Shown in pieces: positions 9,500 to 18,783 of a stretch of 64,000 bases of DNA. A program made the translations under genes and the position numbers. The stretch is from positions 248,001 to 312,000 of the forward strand of contig JAIXZO010000006.1 in the NCBI GenBank assembly GCA_027489535.1, written 5' to 3'. The stretch comes from Hyphomicrobiales bacterium. GTDB taxonomy: Bacteria; Pseudomonadota; Alphaproteobacteria; Rhizobiales; Beijerinckiaceae. The notes below the pieces were generated by a model that was not told where the DNA came from, ran no database searches, and worked only from the letters and a program-made list of their open reading frames with translations. How positions within the stretch are numbered: the first letter of the stretch is position 1; every line of letters starts with the position of its first letter.

Positions 9500-10867
9500 T
9501 CATACCGCGGGAAGTCGCAACCGGGCACGCAGTCCGCCCATCTCGGAATCCTCCAAATGGAGCCCTCCGCGGTGCAATTGGGCAAGATCGGCCACGATGG
9601 AAAGCCCGAGCCCCTGCCCCGGCCGGCTCTCGTCGAGCCTTCGCCCGCGCCGCACCGCCTCCGCCCGATGCGCCGCCGGCAACCCCGGCCCGTCGTCCTC
9701 GACGCAGACGTCGATTTCGGGCCCAGTCGGTCCCGTCACGGTCGTCACGCTCACCAGCACCCGCGTCTTCGCCCATTTCCCGGCATTGTCGACGAGATTG
9801 CCGATCATCTCCTCGAGATCCTGCCGCTCCCCCCGAAACTTCAGCCCGGCCGGCACGTCGCAATCGAAGGCGATGCCGGCTTCGCGCCACAGCTTTGCGA
9901 AGACACGCTGCAACCCGGCGACGACGGGGTCGATTTCGGTCGAAACGCCGATGGCACCGGCCCGCGCGGCGGCGCGCGCCCGCTCGAGATACCAATCCAC
10001 TTGGTCGCGCATCACCACCGCCTGCTCGCGCACCTTCTCGGCCATCGGGCCCTGCTCGGCGGCGGCCTCGTTTGTGATCACGCTGAGCGGCGTCTTCAGC
10101 GCATGCGCCAAATTCCCCACCTGCGTCCGTGCGCGGTCGAGAATTTCCCGGTTCGCCTCGAGAAGAAGGTTCAGTTCGATCGCCAAAGGCGCGAGATCGG
10201 GCGGATAATCGCCGTCGATCCTGTCCGCCTGCCCCCGGCGCACCGCGCTCACCGCCTGCGAAAGTTTCACCAACGGCCGCAGGCCGAATGCGACCTGAAA
10301 CCCCGTCGTTCCCACCAGCAGCCCGCCCAGCAGCAACAGCGTCAGCACCAGCGGCGTTCGGAACGCGCCGATGGAGCGCTCGATCTCGTCGGCATCACCC
10401 GCCACCCGCACGCGATGCAATTGGCCCTCGGGCGTCTGCACCATGCGTTGCACCACGCGCAGCCGTCGCTCGTCCGGCCCCGTCACATAGCCTTGCGTCA
10501 CGGCGGAACCGTCGCTGCGGCCGCGCGTCGCCGGCATCGCGGGCAGGCGCGTGCCGAACAGCGAACTGGAGCTTTGGGTTTCCGGCGGTTCGCCGAACAT
10601 TTCGTCGATCTGCCAGTACCAGCCGGACATCGGCAGATCGAAGCGCGGATCGCCGAGGCCGAACGGGTCCTTCCGTTCGGTTTCGTCGGGGGACGCGATC
10701 GCCGCCACCAAGGCCTGCAAATAAATGTTCAGCCGGTCGTCGAAGGCCCGCTCGGTCGCCCTGCGATGGATGGCGGAGAGGATCAGCCCCGCCGCGAGCA
10801 GGATGATGAGGCTCCACACCGCAGCGGAGACGGACAGGCGCGTGGAGAGTGAAAGCGGTCGCGACAC
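9500..10867 (-). CDS. feuQ: Sensor histidine kinase, FeuQ/PhoQ-like
   Basis: Inner-membrane sensor kinase of 455 residues. Two membrane helices (about 13-33 and 171-190) bracket a periplasmic domain that contains the SGWYWQI segment typical of PhoQ/FeuQ-like sensors. The phospho-acceptor is His255 in the unusual but family-typical LAHALKTPL motif. ATP-binding boxes are at Asn357/Asn361, DDGPGLP and GQGLGLSIV. It starts 3 bp after its response regulator. Naming as feuQ is inferred: in rhizobia the feuPQ pair lies beside the cycHJKL (ccm) genes as it does here and controls osmoadaptation and cyclic glucan export. Confidence 0.9.
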   Translation of the reverse strand: MSRPLSLSTRLSVSAAVWSLIILLAAGLILSAIHRRATERAFDDRLNIYLQALVAAIASPDETERKDPFGLGDPRFDLPMSGWYWQIDEMFGEPPETQSSSSLFGTRLPAMPATRGRSDGSAVTQGYVTGPDERRLRVVQRMVQTPEGQLHRVRVAGDADEIERSIGAFRTPLVLTLLLLGGLLVGTTGFQVAFGLRPLVKLSQAVSAVRRGQADRIDGDYPPDLAPLAIELNLLLEANREILDRARTQVGNLAHALKTPLSVITNEAAAEQGPMAEKVREQAVVMRDQVDWYLERARAAARAGAIGVSTEIDPVVAGLQRVFAKLWREAGIAFDCDVPAGLKFRGERQDLEEMIGNLVDNAGKWAKTRVLVSVTTVTGPTGPEIDVCVEDDGPGLPAAHRAEAVRRGRRLDESRPGQGLGLSIVADLAQLHRGGLHLEDSEMGGLRARLRLPAV

Positions 10868-10870
10868 GTT

Positions 10871-11545
10871 TCAGCCCGTAACGGCCGGCGGGGCTTCCAA
10901 AATATAGCCGAGGCCCCGGACGGTATGAATCACGTCGACGCCGAGCTTCTTGCGCAAGCGTCCCATGAACACCTCGACCGTATTCGAATCCCGGTCGAAA
11001 TCCTGCTCGTAGAGATGCTCCACGATTTCCGTGCGCGAGATCACCCTGCCGGAATGATGCATGAGATAGGAGATCAGCCGGTACTCGTGCGAGGTCAGCC
11101 GCACCGCATTGCCGTCCACCGTCAAGCGCCCGGTCCGCGTATCCAGCCGCAACGGTCCGCAAACGAGTTCGCTCGTGGCATGCCCCGCCGCCCGGCGCAG
11201 CAGCGCCCGCACGCGCGCCAGGATTTCTTCCATGTGGAACGGCTTGGTCACGTAATCGTCGGCGCCGGCATCGAAGGCCAGCACCTTGTCGCTCCACCGG
11301 TCGCGCGCCGTCAAAATCAGCACCGGCATCGTCCGGCCGGCTGCGCGCCAAGCTTGCAGCACCGCCGCGCCGTCGCGGATCGGCAGGCCCAAGTCCAAGA
11401 TCGCGGCATCGTAAGGTTCGGTTTCGCCGAGAAACTGCCCCTCCTCGCCGTCGAAGGCCTTGTCCACCGCATAGCCGGCGGTCTCCAGCGCGGAGACGAT
11501 CTGGCGATTCAGATCCTTGTCGTCCTCGACGACCAAAAGACGCAA
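10871..11545 (-). CDS. feuP: Response regulator, OmpR family, FeuP-like
   Basis: Response regulator of 224 residues with receiver acidic residues 8-9, phospho-acceptor Asp51 (ILDLGLP), the Lys of TKPF, and an OmpR winged-helix domain (LTSHEYRLISYLMHH and VEVFMGRLRKKLG). It is paired with the kinase directly downstream. Its closest recognisable class is PhoP/FeuP. An exported PepSY-like protein is encoded 12 bp upstream, which parallels the feuN-feuP-feuQ arrangement described in Sinorhizobium. Confidence 0.92.
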   Translation of the reverse strand: MRLLVVEDDKDLNRQIVSALETAGYAVDKAFDGEEGQFLGETEPYDAAILDLGLPIRDGAAVLQAWRAAGRTMPVLILTARDRWSDKVLAFDAGADDYVTKPFHMEEILARVRALLRRAAGHATSELVCGPLRLDTRTGRLTVDGNAVRLTSHEYRLISYLMHHSGRVISRTEIVEHLYEQDFDRDSNTVEVFMGRLRKKLGVDVIHTVRGLGYILEAPPAVTG

Positions 11546-11557
11546 GGCGATGCCCTC

Positions 11558-11941
11558 TCAGCGTTCGGCGGGCCGGCCCGTCCGGCCGTCCACGCCCACA
11601 CGAATGATCCTACCATCTTTGGTGAGGACCGTGACCCGATACTCGAAATCGTCGCCGTTCCGGCACAGCCGCGCGCTGACGGCATCACCCGCCACGGCGG
11701 ACCGTGCGGCCCTGATCGCCGTGATCGGCGGCACCACCGTGCGGCTTTCCACGAGATGGCGCAGGTCGCGATCGTTCACGCAGCCCGCAGCCGCAGCCGG
11801 CGATTCCTCGATGCGCGTCGGTTCTTCGACGCGCACGGGTTGTTCCGGCCGCAGCTCCGCCTCGGCAAACGCGCAGACGCTCGCAGGAGCCTGAAGGGCC
11901 CCCGCGATCATGAGTGCGCGAAGCAAAGAGATACGCGGCAT
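11558..11941 (-). CDS. Small exported protein upstream of feuPQ (PepSY-like, FeuN candidate)
   Basis: Protein of 127 residues with a signal peptide ending near CAFA (about residue 26), an acidic/proline linker, and a C-terminal PepSY-type half (VTVLTKDGRIIRVGVDGRTG), the part of such proteins that binds and inhibits partners. The ATG at 11941 is preferred over 11992 because it opens directly on the signal peptide and has GGGAGG upstream. Being 12 bp ahead of the regulator, it is probably in the same transcript. By analogy with FeuN, a periplasmic brake on FeuQ, it may regulate the kinase; that is inference from position and export. Confidence 0.75.
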   Translation of the reverse strand: MPRISLLRALMIAGALQAPASVCAFAEAELRPEQPVRVEEPTRIEESPAAAAGCVNDRDLRHLVESRTVVPPITAIRAARSAVAGDAVSARLCRNGDDFEYRVTVLTKDGRIIRVGVDGRTGRPAER

Positions 11942-11988
11942 TCGGCCTCCCGCCGATCCTTCGGTGACGCGGCGGCGCACTCTGCCCG

Positions 11989-13143
11989 TCATCGCCCGGT
12001 TCGTTCAAGCCCCGAAACCCTAGCCGCCAGTTCCTGAACGGCGGCTGTCAAAAGCGGAACGAGCCGAGAAAGATCGACCGTCTGCGGCACGGCGCGCCCC
12101 TGCTCGTCCACGGCGTCCTTCTCGCCGTTCACCGCCTCCGGCACCGCAACGGCCACTTCATGCGCAATGAAGCCGTCGAGCCTGCGCGACGGATCGGCTG
12201 CAAACGCGAACCGCGACGGCTTCAGCCGCGCCAGCCGCTCCGCTGCATCGTCGAGCGGCGCGACGTCGACCTTCAAACGATGGTCGGAAGTCGTCGCATA
12301 GGACGTTCCGGTCGCCGATATCGTGATCGCGCCCACCGCGACGCCCGCGCGGCGAAACGATACCGCCGTTCCCGTGCCGGTCCCCGCCGTTCCGTCGTCG
12401 AGGGCCATTCCGACCGTTGCACCCGCAAAGCCGATTTCGGCACGGGCTCCGAAGCCCGGCGCGGCGCGTCCCGCCAAGAGCGCGTCGATCCGTACCGATC
12501 CGTTTGCGGGATCGGCGACGATGGCGTCCCGCCACGTCGTGCCGTTGGGCGACACCTTCAAACGCCACCGGTCGTCGCCCGCCAAGCCCGTCTCGGCCCG
12601 CGCCGACCAGTTCGATTGAAAGACGTGGCTCGCCGTCTGCGCCGTGCCGCTCTTGTTGAACGTCACGCGCAAGTCACCGGTGCCGCCTTCGCCCGTCGGC
12701 TTCGCGGCGAACAAGGCGGCATTGGCCCTGATCGAAACCGGATTGCTCGGGTCGGCCCCCGTGCCGACGCAGAGGACTTCCAGATCGGTCAATCGGCGGA
12801 GCGCATTTTCCAAAGAGACCCACCCGGTGGCCTGCCGCACCGCGAGCTTGCCCGTCGCCGCCACCCACGCCGTCCAGCCCATCGCAGGCGTCAGAAACGT
12901 CCACGCGCCGCCGGCAAACACGGCGACGGCACCGCCCTTCCCCGCAAATGCTCCCGTGGGTGCGGACCCGACCGCATAGGCGTCGCCCTCGGCCGGGCTC
13001 GCCGGCGGCGTATTCGCGTCGAGCGCAAGCAGTCTCATCTGCACCAGCGCATCCAGCGCGATCAGCGCCTCGTTGTGGGTGACGTGCTTTTGCGCCTGCC
13101 CTGCGGCTATCAGGGGCAGTCCGAGCCGAGCCGTATCGGGCAT
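11989..13143 (-). CDS. GTA tail fibre: DUF2793 plus S74-type intramolecular chaperone
   Basis: Last gene of the GTA cluster, 384 residues. The N-terminal part (1-105, LPLIAAGQAQKHVTHNEA onward) is a DUF2793 domain, found at the base of phage and GTA fibres. The middle (about 125-280) is beta-rich. The C-terminus from 286 has the hallmarks of a peptidase S74 chaperone: the SDxRxK motif (Ser286, Asp287, Arg289, Lys291), then GFIAHEV and a helical end. Such chaperones trimerise tail spikes and then cleave themselves off just before the conserved serine. It overlaps the longer reading of the feuN-like gene only slightly and lies 43 bp after g15. It probably contacts the recipient cell surface. 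Confidence 0.85.
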   Translation of the reverse strand: MPDTARLGLPLIAAGQAQKHVTHNEALIALDALVQMRLLALDANTPPASPAEGDAYAVGSAPTGAFAGKGGAVAVFAGGAWTFLTPAMGWTAWVAATGKLAVRQATGWVSLENALRRLTDLEVLCVGTGADPSNPVSIRANAALFAAKPTGEGGTGDLRVTFNKSGTAQTASHVFQSNWSARAETGLAGDDRWRLKVSPNGTTWRDAIVADPANGSVRIDALLAGRAAPGFGARAEIGFAGATVGMALDDGTAGTGTGTAVSFRRAGVAVGAITISATGTSYATTSDHRLKVDVAPLDDAAERLARLKPSRFAFAADPSRRLDGFIAHEVAVAVPEAVNGEKDAVDEQGRAVPQTVDLSRLVPLLTAAVQELAARVSGLERTGR

Positions 13144-13186
13144 GCGCCCCTCCTTCGATGAAATGTCCGATGAAAAATCGTGGTGT

Positions 13187-16100
13187 TCAGACCACCGGAA
13201 CGACGGCTTCGAGCCATGCGCCCGGCCCGACCGTGGGGCTCACTTGCGCGATGCGGATCGCGAATTGCGCCTGCGGTCCGCCGAAATCCGCAGTTTCTTC
13301 GGCCGTGGGATAAACCAATTCCGGCCCGGCGAGGCTGAAGCTGCGCCGCACCGTTCCGCCGGAGATCAGCTCCGCCGCATAGGCCTCGCTCGGCTCGTCG
13401 AGCGCGATTTCCTGCACGCCCCAGCCGTCGCCGCCCGTCCGCGCACGTCGGATCCACGTGAAGGTCACGCCCTCCGCCCTGCGCTTCGCCGTGGCCCGCA
13501 CCGGGGAAAGCGGCCGCAAGGCCGCGTCCGTCACCGTCGCCTCGAACCCGACCGCCGCAGGGTCCGCATGGTCGCGCGCGGCGGGCGACACGCGCCAAAG
13601 CCGCGTCTCCCCCACCGCATCCACGCCCTTCGCCAGCGGCACGAGCGCCCCGTCGAGCATCACCACGCGCGCGCCGGGGGCGAGGCTCCGGCCGGCCGCC
13701 GCCTCGGAGCCGCCCAAGCCGCGCATCAATCGCGTCAGCCGCCAGATGCGCTCTCCGATCAGCTCCGCTCGCGCGAACGCCACGACCTCCCAACGCCCGC
13801 CCGGCCCGAGGATCGCGACGGTGCTTTCCCCCGACAGCGCCGCGAGGTCGCCCCCGGCCGCGAGCGTCCCGCCCGCCAATGCGATCGTGAGCGAATTCCC
13901 ATCGTCCCACCGCCACAGCGGCCCCGGTCCGAAGGGTCGGGTCGTCGTTCCGATCAGCGCCGGCACGTCCACCGCCGCCACGGCCGAGTAGCTCTCGCCG
14001 TCCGCCGAGCGATGCACCGTGAAGCCGCCCGGCCAAGGATCGGCATGCACGGCCAAGGCCTGCAGCACCGGCGGCGAACCGCTCGCGACGGGCAGGTCCA
14101 CAACCACAGCCAGCGGCTTTCCCGGAATTTTCGGCGCGAAGGAGGCTTCGGGCACCGCCGCGCCGGGAGCTACGAAATACACCGACGGATCCGTCGAGCG
14201 CGCCTCGATCACCCGCTCGCCCCGGTCCGTCGTCCGCACGATGCGGAACGGACGATGCCCGCCGTCGACCGGCAATTCCACCACATCGCCGATCTCGAGC
14301 CCGATCAGTCCCGGCCGCAGCCTGAACCGCGCCGTCTCCCGCCCCGCCCACATCTCGTGCAGCCCGATATCGGCGATGCGCTGCGCCTCCGCGCGCGTCG
14401 TCACCACCGCGAGGTTCACCTGCGCCGCCCCGCGGCTGCCCGTCCCGAGCCGGCGCGAGGATACGCCCGCGCGCTTGTAGTCCCACTCGCCGTCGATGAA
14501 GCCCAACTTCAGCTCGCAGGGCAGTTCCGTCTCCTGCGCCCGCACGAGGTCGATCAGCGCGCCGTCGTGCCCGGGCACCAGATCGTCTTGCGTGATCCGC
14601 AGCACCGGCCCGCCGCCGCGTCCGCGAAAGCGCAAGCCGCCGCCCGCGGCGACGGCGTCGAAGGCAAAGGCTTCGGCCAAGGGCTCCAGCACCGACCGCG
14701 CCGACATCGGCCGGTCGATCACGCAGCCGTCCACGAAGCCGTCCAGCGCATTTTCGTTCGGCGCGGGCGCATCCGCGTCCGACAGCACGGCCGCGACGAG
14801 CCGGTCGAGCGGCACGCCCTCGAACCGCCCCGTCACCCAATGCCCGGTCCGCCAATTGGCCGCGTCCGCCCATACGTCGCTCTGCGCCGGAAAGGCGGGA
14901 AACGGCCGCGCGTCCCACGCCCAGACGTAGATCCGCGCCATGTCCACCATCGGGCCGCCATAGACCGGCGAGACGGGGTTCACGTCCGCGAACCACGCCA
15001 GCGTCGCCTCGATCATCCGCGTCTGCGCGAGATCGTCGCGATACCCGAGCGAGAACGGCGGCAGCGCGTTCTCGGAGGATTTCGGGTCGGGGAACACGTT
15101 CGGCCCGTTCGCGCCCTTGTCCACCGCCGGGCAGCCCAGTTCGGTGAACCAGATCGGCTTGGTGCGCGGCGCCCAGGCCGTCGGCCGCGCAAGCTCGACG
15201 CCGCCGACGCGCTCCACATGCGCGTTGCCCCACCACCCCGCCAGGTCCTTCACCCGCCACACCCAAGGCTTGCCGTAGGCCCCGTCGGTGATCGGCGTCC
15301 GCCGTTGCGCCATGCGCGCGCCCGCATCGGCATAATACCAGTCGAACCCCTCGCCCGAGGCGACCCCGGCGCGCAGATAAGACGGGTCGTTCGGCCCCCG
15401 CGCACGCCCCGCATCGAGATGCAGCGGCCCGTCGCGCCAGTCCGAAATCGGCCAATACACGTCGATCCCCACCGCATCGAGCGCGGGCGAGGCCCACAGC
15501 GGATCGAGCGGAAAGCGCAGCTCCCCCGGCGCGGGCGAATATCCCCCATATTCCGTCCAATCCGCCGCATAGGTCGTCTTCACCCCCGGCAGCATGGCCT
15601 TCACCTCGGCCGCGAGCGACGCGAGATGTCCGGCTGCGGGAAACACGCCCGGCGCGCTCGCGACCCGCGTCAGCGACACCAGTTCCGAGCCGATCATGAT
15701 CGCATCGACGCCGCCGGCGATCCGCGCGAGCGCGGCGCAATGCAGCACCAGCCGCCGCCAGCTCCACTCGTCCGGCTTGCCGCACCGCACCGTCTCGCCG
15801 TAGACCGCGAAATCGCGCGCCGTCGCCGTCCCGAAGAATTGCGCCACGGCCGCGCCGGCCGCCGCCGTCCCGTCCGGCGAGCCGGGTCGTCCCGGCGCGG
15901 GCATGCAGGTCACGCGTCCCCGCCACGGATAAGCGGGCTGCGAGGGCGCTCCCGTCCAGGGGTCGGGCAAGCCGTTCCCCGCAGGCACGTCCATCATGCA
16001 GAAGGGATAAAGCGTCACGCCCAGCCCGCGCGCCTTCAGGTCGCGGATCGCGTGGATCACGGAGGAATCCGACGGCGTCCCGCCATAGGCCGGCTTGCCG

Positions 16101-17086
16101 TCCACCCGGCTCACCTCCCCCGCGTTCCAACGGTCGAGTCCCGCGACCGCCCATTCGGCTCCCGCCGTGGCCTTGTCGGCGAGGTCGACGCGCGGGCGCA
16201 CCGTGCAGGCCTCCGCGCGCAGGTCGTCCCCGAACCACGAGACCACCAGCGCCACGTTGCGCACCGCCGGACAGATCGTCTGCATCGCGTCCACCGACGC
16301 CTGCCAGTCGCTTCCCGCCGAGAGTTCGTGGCGGTTTTCGGAGGCCGAATTGCCGTTGCCGAAATCGCGCGACACCGGCTGCGGCTCATAGGCGAATTCC
16401 CCCGCACCGGGGATCAGGTTCATCGCCTGCACCTTGCGCGCGAGCCCGTCGCAGGTCCGCACCACCTCGAAGGTGAATTGCGGAATGCGGTTGCCGTATT
16501 CGGCCAGCGGAAAACGCTCGAACAGGACATAGGCCGTGCCGCGAAACGCCGGCGTCGCATGCGCGCCTTCCTTCGCGGCGATCAGCGGGTCGGGCATCTG
16601 GTCTTCATGCCCCGCATGCACGCGCACCGTCACGCCCGCGCGGTCGACGAGTTTGCCGTCGGCCCAGATGCGCCGCACGTGCGACACGGGGCCCTCGCAC
16701 AGCCCCACCGCGAAATTGCCGAAATAGGAATAGGTCCGCGTCACCGTCTTGGCGCCGCCGCCGCCGCCCTTGCCGCTCTTCTTGTCCTTGCGGACGGTGT
16801 CGGTTACCGCCTCCTCGAACCGCGTCGCCCAGATCAGCTCTCCGCCGATCCGCACCCGTCCGTACACGCGCGGGATCGGCGCGCCCTCGGTCGAGCCCAG
16901 CCCGCCCACATCCGTCAGCCGCGGTCCGTCCTTCACGCGGGTCGAACCGCCCCCGAACAGCGCCTGATCGATCAGCCCGCCCGCGGCGGCGCCGGCCGCG
17001 CGGCCGATCATGCCGCCCATCGGCCCGCCGAGGGCCGTGCCGACGGCCGAGCCCGCCGCTTGGAGCACGATGGTCGTCATGCGCAA
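13187..17086 (-). CDS. GTA hub/host-specificity protein (g15-like, GTA TIM-barrel)
   Basis: Giant baseplate hub of 1299 residues, equivalent to RcGTA g15. The N-terminus (to about 430) has a glycine-zipper start and tail-hub beta domains. The central part (about 430-760) is the glycoside-hydrolase-like TIM barrel of GTA proteins, recognisable by MIGSELVSLTR, YAADWTEYGGY, VGIDVYWPISDW and FTELGCPAVDKG. The C-terminus has phage-tail and fibre-attachment beta domains. It overlaps the g14-like peptidase by 10 bp. It forms the tip of the tail and is thought to process surface glycan; catalytic activity of the TIM barrel is not shown by sequence alone. Confidence 0.95.
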   Translation of the reverse strand: MRMTTIVLQAAGSAVGTALGGPMGGMIGRAAGAAAGGLIDQALFGGGSTRVKDGPRLTDVGGLGSTEGAPIPRVYGRVRIGGELIWATRFEEAVTDTVRKDKKSGKGGGGGAKTVTRTYSYFGNFAVGLCEGPVSHVRRIWADGKLVDRAGVTVRVHAGHEDQMPDPLIAAKEGAHATPAFRGTAYVLFERFPLAEYGNRIPQFTFEVVRTCDGLARKVQAMNLIPGAGEFAYEPQPVSRDFGNGNSASENRHELSAGSDWQASVDAMQTICPAVRNVALVVSWFGDDLRAEACTVRPRVDLADKATAGAEWAVAGLDRWNAGEVSRVDGKPAYGGTPSDSSVIHAIRDLKARGLGVTLYPFCMMDVPAGNGLPDPWTGAPSQPAYPWRGRVTCMPAPGRPGSPDGTAAAGAAVAQFFGTATARDFAVYGETVRCGKPDEWSWRRLVLHCAALARIAGGVDAIMIGSELVSLTRVASAPGVFPAAGHLASLAAEVKAMLPGVKTTYAADWTEYGGYSPAPGELRFPLDPLWASPALDAVGIDVYWPISDWRDGPLHLDAGRARGPNDPSYLRAGVASGEGFDWYYADAGARMAQRRTPITDGAYGKPWVWRVKDLAGWWGNAHVERVGGVELARPTAWAPRTKPIWFTELGCPAVDKGANGPNVFPDPKSSENALPPFSLGYRDDLAQTRMIEATLAWFADVNPVSPVYGGPMVDMARIYVWAWDARPFPAFPAQSDVWADAANWRTGHWVTGRFEGVPLDRLVAAVLSDADAPAPNENALDGFVDGCVIDRPMSARSVLEPLAEAFAFDAVAAGGGLRFRGRGGGPVLRITQDDLVPGHDGALIDLVRAQETELPCELKLGFIDGEWDYKRAGVSSRRLGTGSRGAAQVNLAVVTTRAEAQRIADIGLHEMWAGRETARFRLRPGLIGLEIGDVVELPVDGGHRPFRIVRTTDRGERVIEARSTDPSVYFVAPGAAVPEASFAPKIPGKPLAVVVDLPVASGSPPVLQALAVHADPWPGGFTVHRSADGESYSAVAAVDVPALIGTTTRPFGPGPLWRWDDGNSLTIALAGGTLAAGGDLAALSGESTVAILGPGGRWEVVAFARAELIGERIWRLTRLMRGLGGSEAAAGRSLAPGARVVMLDGALVPLAKGVDAVGETRLWRVSPAARDHADPAAVGFEATVTDAALRPLSPVRATAKRRAEGVTFTWIRRARTGGDGWGVQEIALDEPSEAYAAELISGGTVRRSFSLAGPELVYPTAEETADFGGPQAQFAIRIAQVSPTVGPGAWLEAVVPVV

Positions 17087-17529
17087 ATCTCCGGAAAACG
17101 GAAGGCGAAGGCCAGTCTCGGCCGCCAGATGCCGAAGGCGGTCTCGGAGACGCAGGCCCCGTCATGGGCGTGGATCATCGCGGCGTCGGATGTCGCGATG
17201 CCGAGATGCTTGGCCGGCAGCCCCTCGCGCCAGCGAAACATCAGAACGTCCCCGGGCGAGAACGCCTCCACCGCGATCGGCACCAGATGGCGCAGTCCCG
17301 CCGCATAAAGCCGCTCTTCCCGCGTCGCCTCGGCCCAGTCAGGCGAATAGGGCGGCGGCGCTTCAGGCTCCGCGCCGTAAAACGCCCGCCACACCCCGCG
17401 CACCAATCCCAAGCAGTCGCAGCCCGCCCCGCGCAGCGACGCCTGATGCAGATAGGGCGTGCCGATCCAGCGCCGCGCCTCGGCGACGATCATCGACGAG
17501 GACAGCCTCATGGAAACGGCGGGCCTCAT
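17077..17529 (-). CDS. GTA NlpC/P60 cell-wall peptidase (g14-like)
   Basis: Tail-associated peptidoglycan endopeptidase of 150 residues that opens the recipient wall for DNA entry. The NlpC/P60 core runs from about residue 15: nucleophile Cys39 in GCDCLGLVRG, His108 in KHLGI and a further His120. The ATG at 17529 overlaps the stop of the g13-like gene (ATGA). A second ATG six codons in is also possible. The much longer frame reaching 18105 is a shadow of the g13-like gene. Confidence 0.93.
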   Translation of the reverse strand: MRPAVSMRLSSSMIVAEARRWIGTPYLHQASLRGAGCDCLGLVRGVWRAFYGAEPEAPPPYSPDWAEATREERLYAAGLRHLVPIAVEAFSPGDVLMFRWREGLPAKHLGIATSDAAMIHAHDGACVSETAFGIWRPRLAFAFRFPEICA

Positions 17530-18401
17530 CGGAACAGGCTCCCGCCGTCCATCCCGCCTTCGCCTTCCACGACGCGCCGCATCAGCACGTCGTTGCCCGG
17601 CATGCGCGGAAAGCCGCGAAAATTCAGCAGATTGCCGAACACGTCCCGGCACGTCGCAAGCTGCTTGTCGCATCCCGCCGTCACCGTAAACGCATGCCCC
17701 GCCACGATGGGCCGCGCGGTCGAGCGCCACAGCGTCAGCCCCGCGCTCCCGCCGATCCGCTGATGCGTCTTCACCTCGAAGGCGCTGCCCACATTCGGCC
17801 CGCTCGTGAAGGTCAACGCCCCGGCCGTAAACCGCCCGTCGGGCATGTCGGCCGCCGCCGTCAGATAGGCCCGCCCGTCCGTGGTCGCGACCACGCCGTC
17901 GAACCGCCGGCCGCCCGCGCCGAGATCCACCCGGCATTTCGCGTCGCCGAGATCTGCCGTGCACGCGGCCTGAAACAGCCGCCCCCGCACCTCGTCCAAC
18001 CGATGCGCGATGCCGCGCAATTCGGCCGTGAAGGCCCCGTCGCTGCGCCGCACCTCCCCCACGGTCCCCACGTCGAGCAGAAACCAATGCTCGGGCGCGC
18101 TCCAATCCGCCAACCGCGTCTCCACGGTCGCCCCGTCGTACAGGCCCGCATGCACGTCGCCTTCGCCGATGCCGTCCGACACCAACGCGCCCACCACCTC
18201 GCCCCCGCCCACGGCAAACCCCAAAACGGCCTCCGCCTCCGCCGCCTCGAACCCCGTCGCCGCCCGATGCACGGTCCCGTCCACGGTCAGATCGCGATCA
18301 TGATCGGTAAACCCCATCACCACCCCGTCGCGCCGCACCAACCGCCAGCACCGCGCCAGCGTCGTCGCCTCCCCGAGCATCCCCTCCGGCAAAGCCCGCA
18401 T
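17526..18401 (-). CDS. GTA baseplate protein, DUF2163/BR0599 (g13-like)
   Basis: Distal tail/baseplate protein of 291 residues, corresponding to RcGTA g13. The N-terminal DUF2163 half includes the signature LVRRDGVVMGFTDHDRDL. The C-terminal half is the BR0599 domain with its cysteine pattern (FQAACTADLGDAKC and GCDKQLATCRDVFGN), the last of which resembles phage proteins that coordinate an iron-sulfur cluster. The ATG at 18401 has a perfect AGGAGG five bases upstream, which rules out the longer frame to 18566. Confidence 0.93.
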   Translation of the reverse strand: MRALPEGMLGEATTLARCWRLVRRDGVVMGFTDHDRDLTVDGTVHRAATGFEAAEAEAVLGFAVGGGEVVGALVSDGIGEGDVHAGLYDGATVETRLADWSAPEHWFLLDVGTVGEVRRSDGAFTAELRGIAHRLDEVRGRLFQAACTADLGDAKCRVDLGAGGRRFDGVVATTDGRAYLTAAADMPDGRFTAGALTFTSGPNVGSAFEVKTHQRIGGSAGLTLWRSTARPIVAGHAFTVTAGCDKQLATCRDVFGNLLNFRGFPRMPGNDVLMRRVVEGEGGMDGGSLFR

Positions 18402-18453
18402 CTCAACCTCCTGAAAAAAATGATGAAAGCGGCGAAAAGCGAGCCACCCACGC

Positions 18454-18545
18454 GTGTCATCCCGGCCGAAGAGCCGGGAACCAGACTTGTTCCACGACAC
18501 CCGCAAGCCTAGGTCCCGGGTCGGCTCACGCCGCCGGGATGACAC
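18454..18545. repeat. Palindromic intergenic element with TGTCATCCCGG ends
   Basis: About 92 bp bounded by exact inverted ends (gtgtcatcccgg and ccgggatgacac) and containing internal GCCGGGA / TCCCGGG palindromes. This type of mosaic repeat occurs in many alphaproteobacterial intergenic regions. It lies between the g12- and g13-like GTA genes. Confidence 0.75.
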
Positions 18546-18571
18546 TTCACGGCCGCCTGCCATCAAGAAAA

Positions 18572-18677
18572 CCTCATGGTGAGGAGGCGCAAAGCGCCGT
18601 CTCGAACCACGAGGTTTTCCGGCCGCAAAAGGAGATGGTTCGAGACGCCCGGCTTCGCCGCGCTCCTCACCATGAGG
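18572..18677. repeat. Inverted pair of the CCTCATGGTGAGGAG palindromic repeat
   Basis: One forward copy (18572-18610, core CCTCATGGTGAGGAG then a GCGC hairpin then GTCTCGAACCA) and one reverse copy (18635-18677) facing each other, so the transcript could fold into a large stem. Part of a family with more than a dozen copies in this window. Confidence 0.85.
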
Positions 18678-18724
18678 GTGTGGTGAAGCAGGCAGGTGCC
18701 GTCAGGCGCAAACACCCAAGAAAA

Positions 18725-18763
18725 CCTCATGGTGAGGAGGCGCAAAGCGCCGTCTCGAACCAC
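18725..18763. repeat. Single forward copy of the CCTCATGGTGAGGAG repeat
   Basis: A 39-bp copy almost identical to 18572-18610. The short open frames that cross this 18402-18825 gap on either strand are repeat-derived and not genes. Confidence 0.85.
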
Positions 18764-18783
18764 GCTTGCAATGACGGGCACCG

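Noticed and set aside
13073-17308. 1411-codon plus-strand frame
   Set aside because: Antisense to the g15-like hub protein; its sequence is Arg/His/Pro-rich with no domain pattern.
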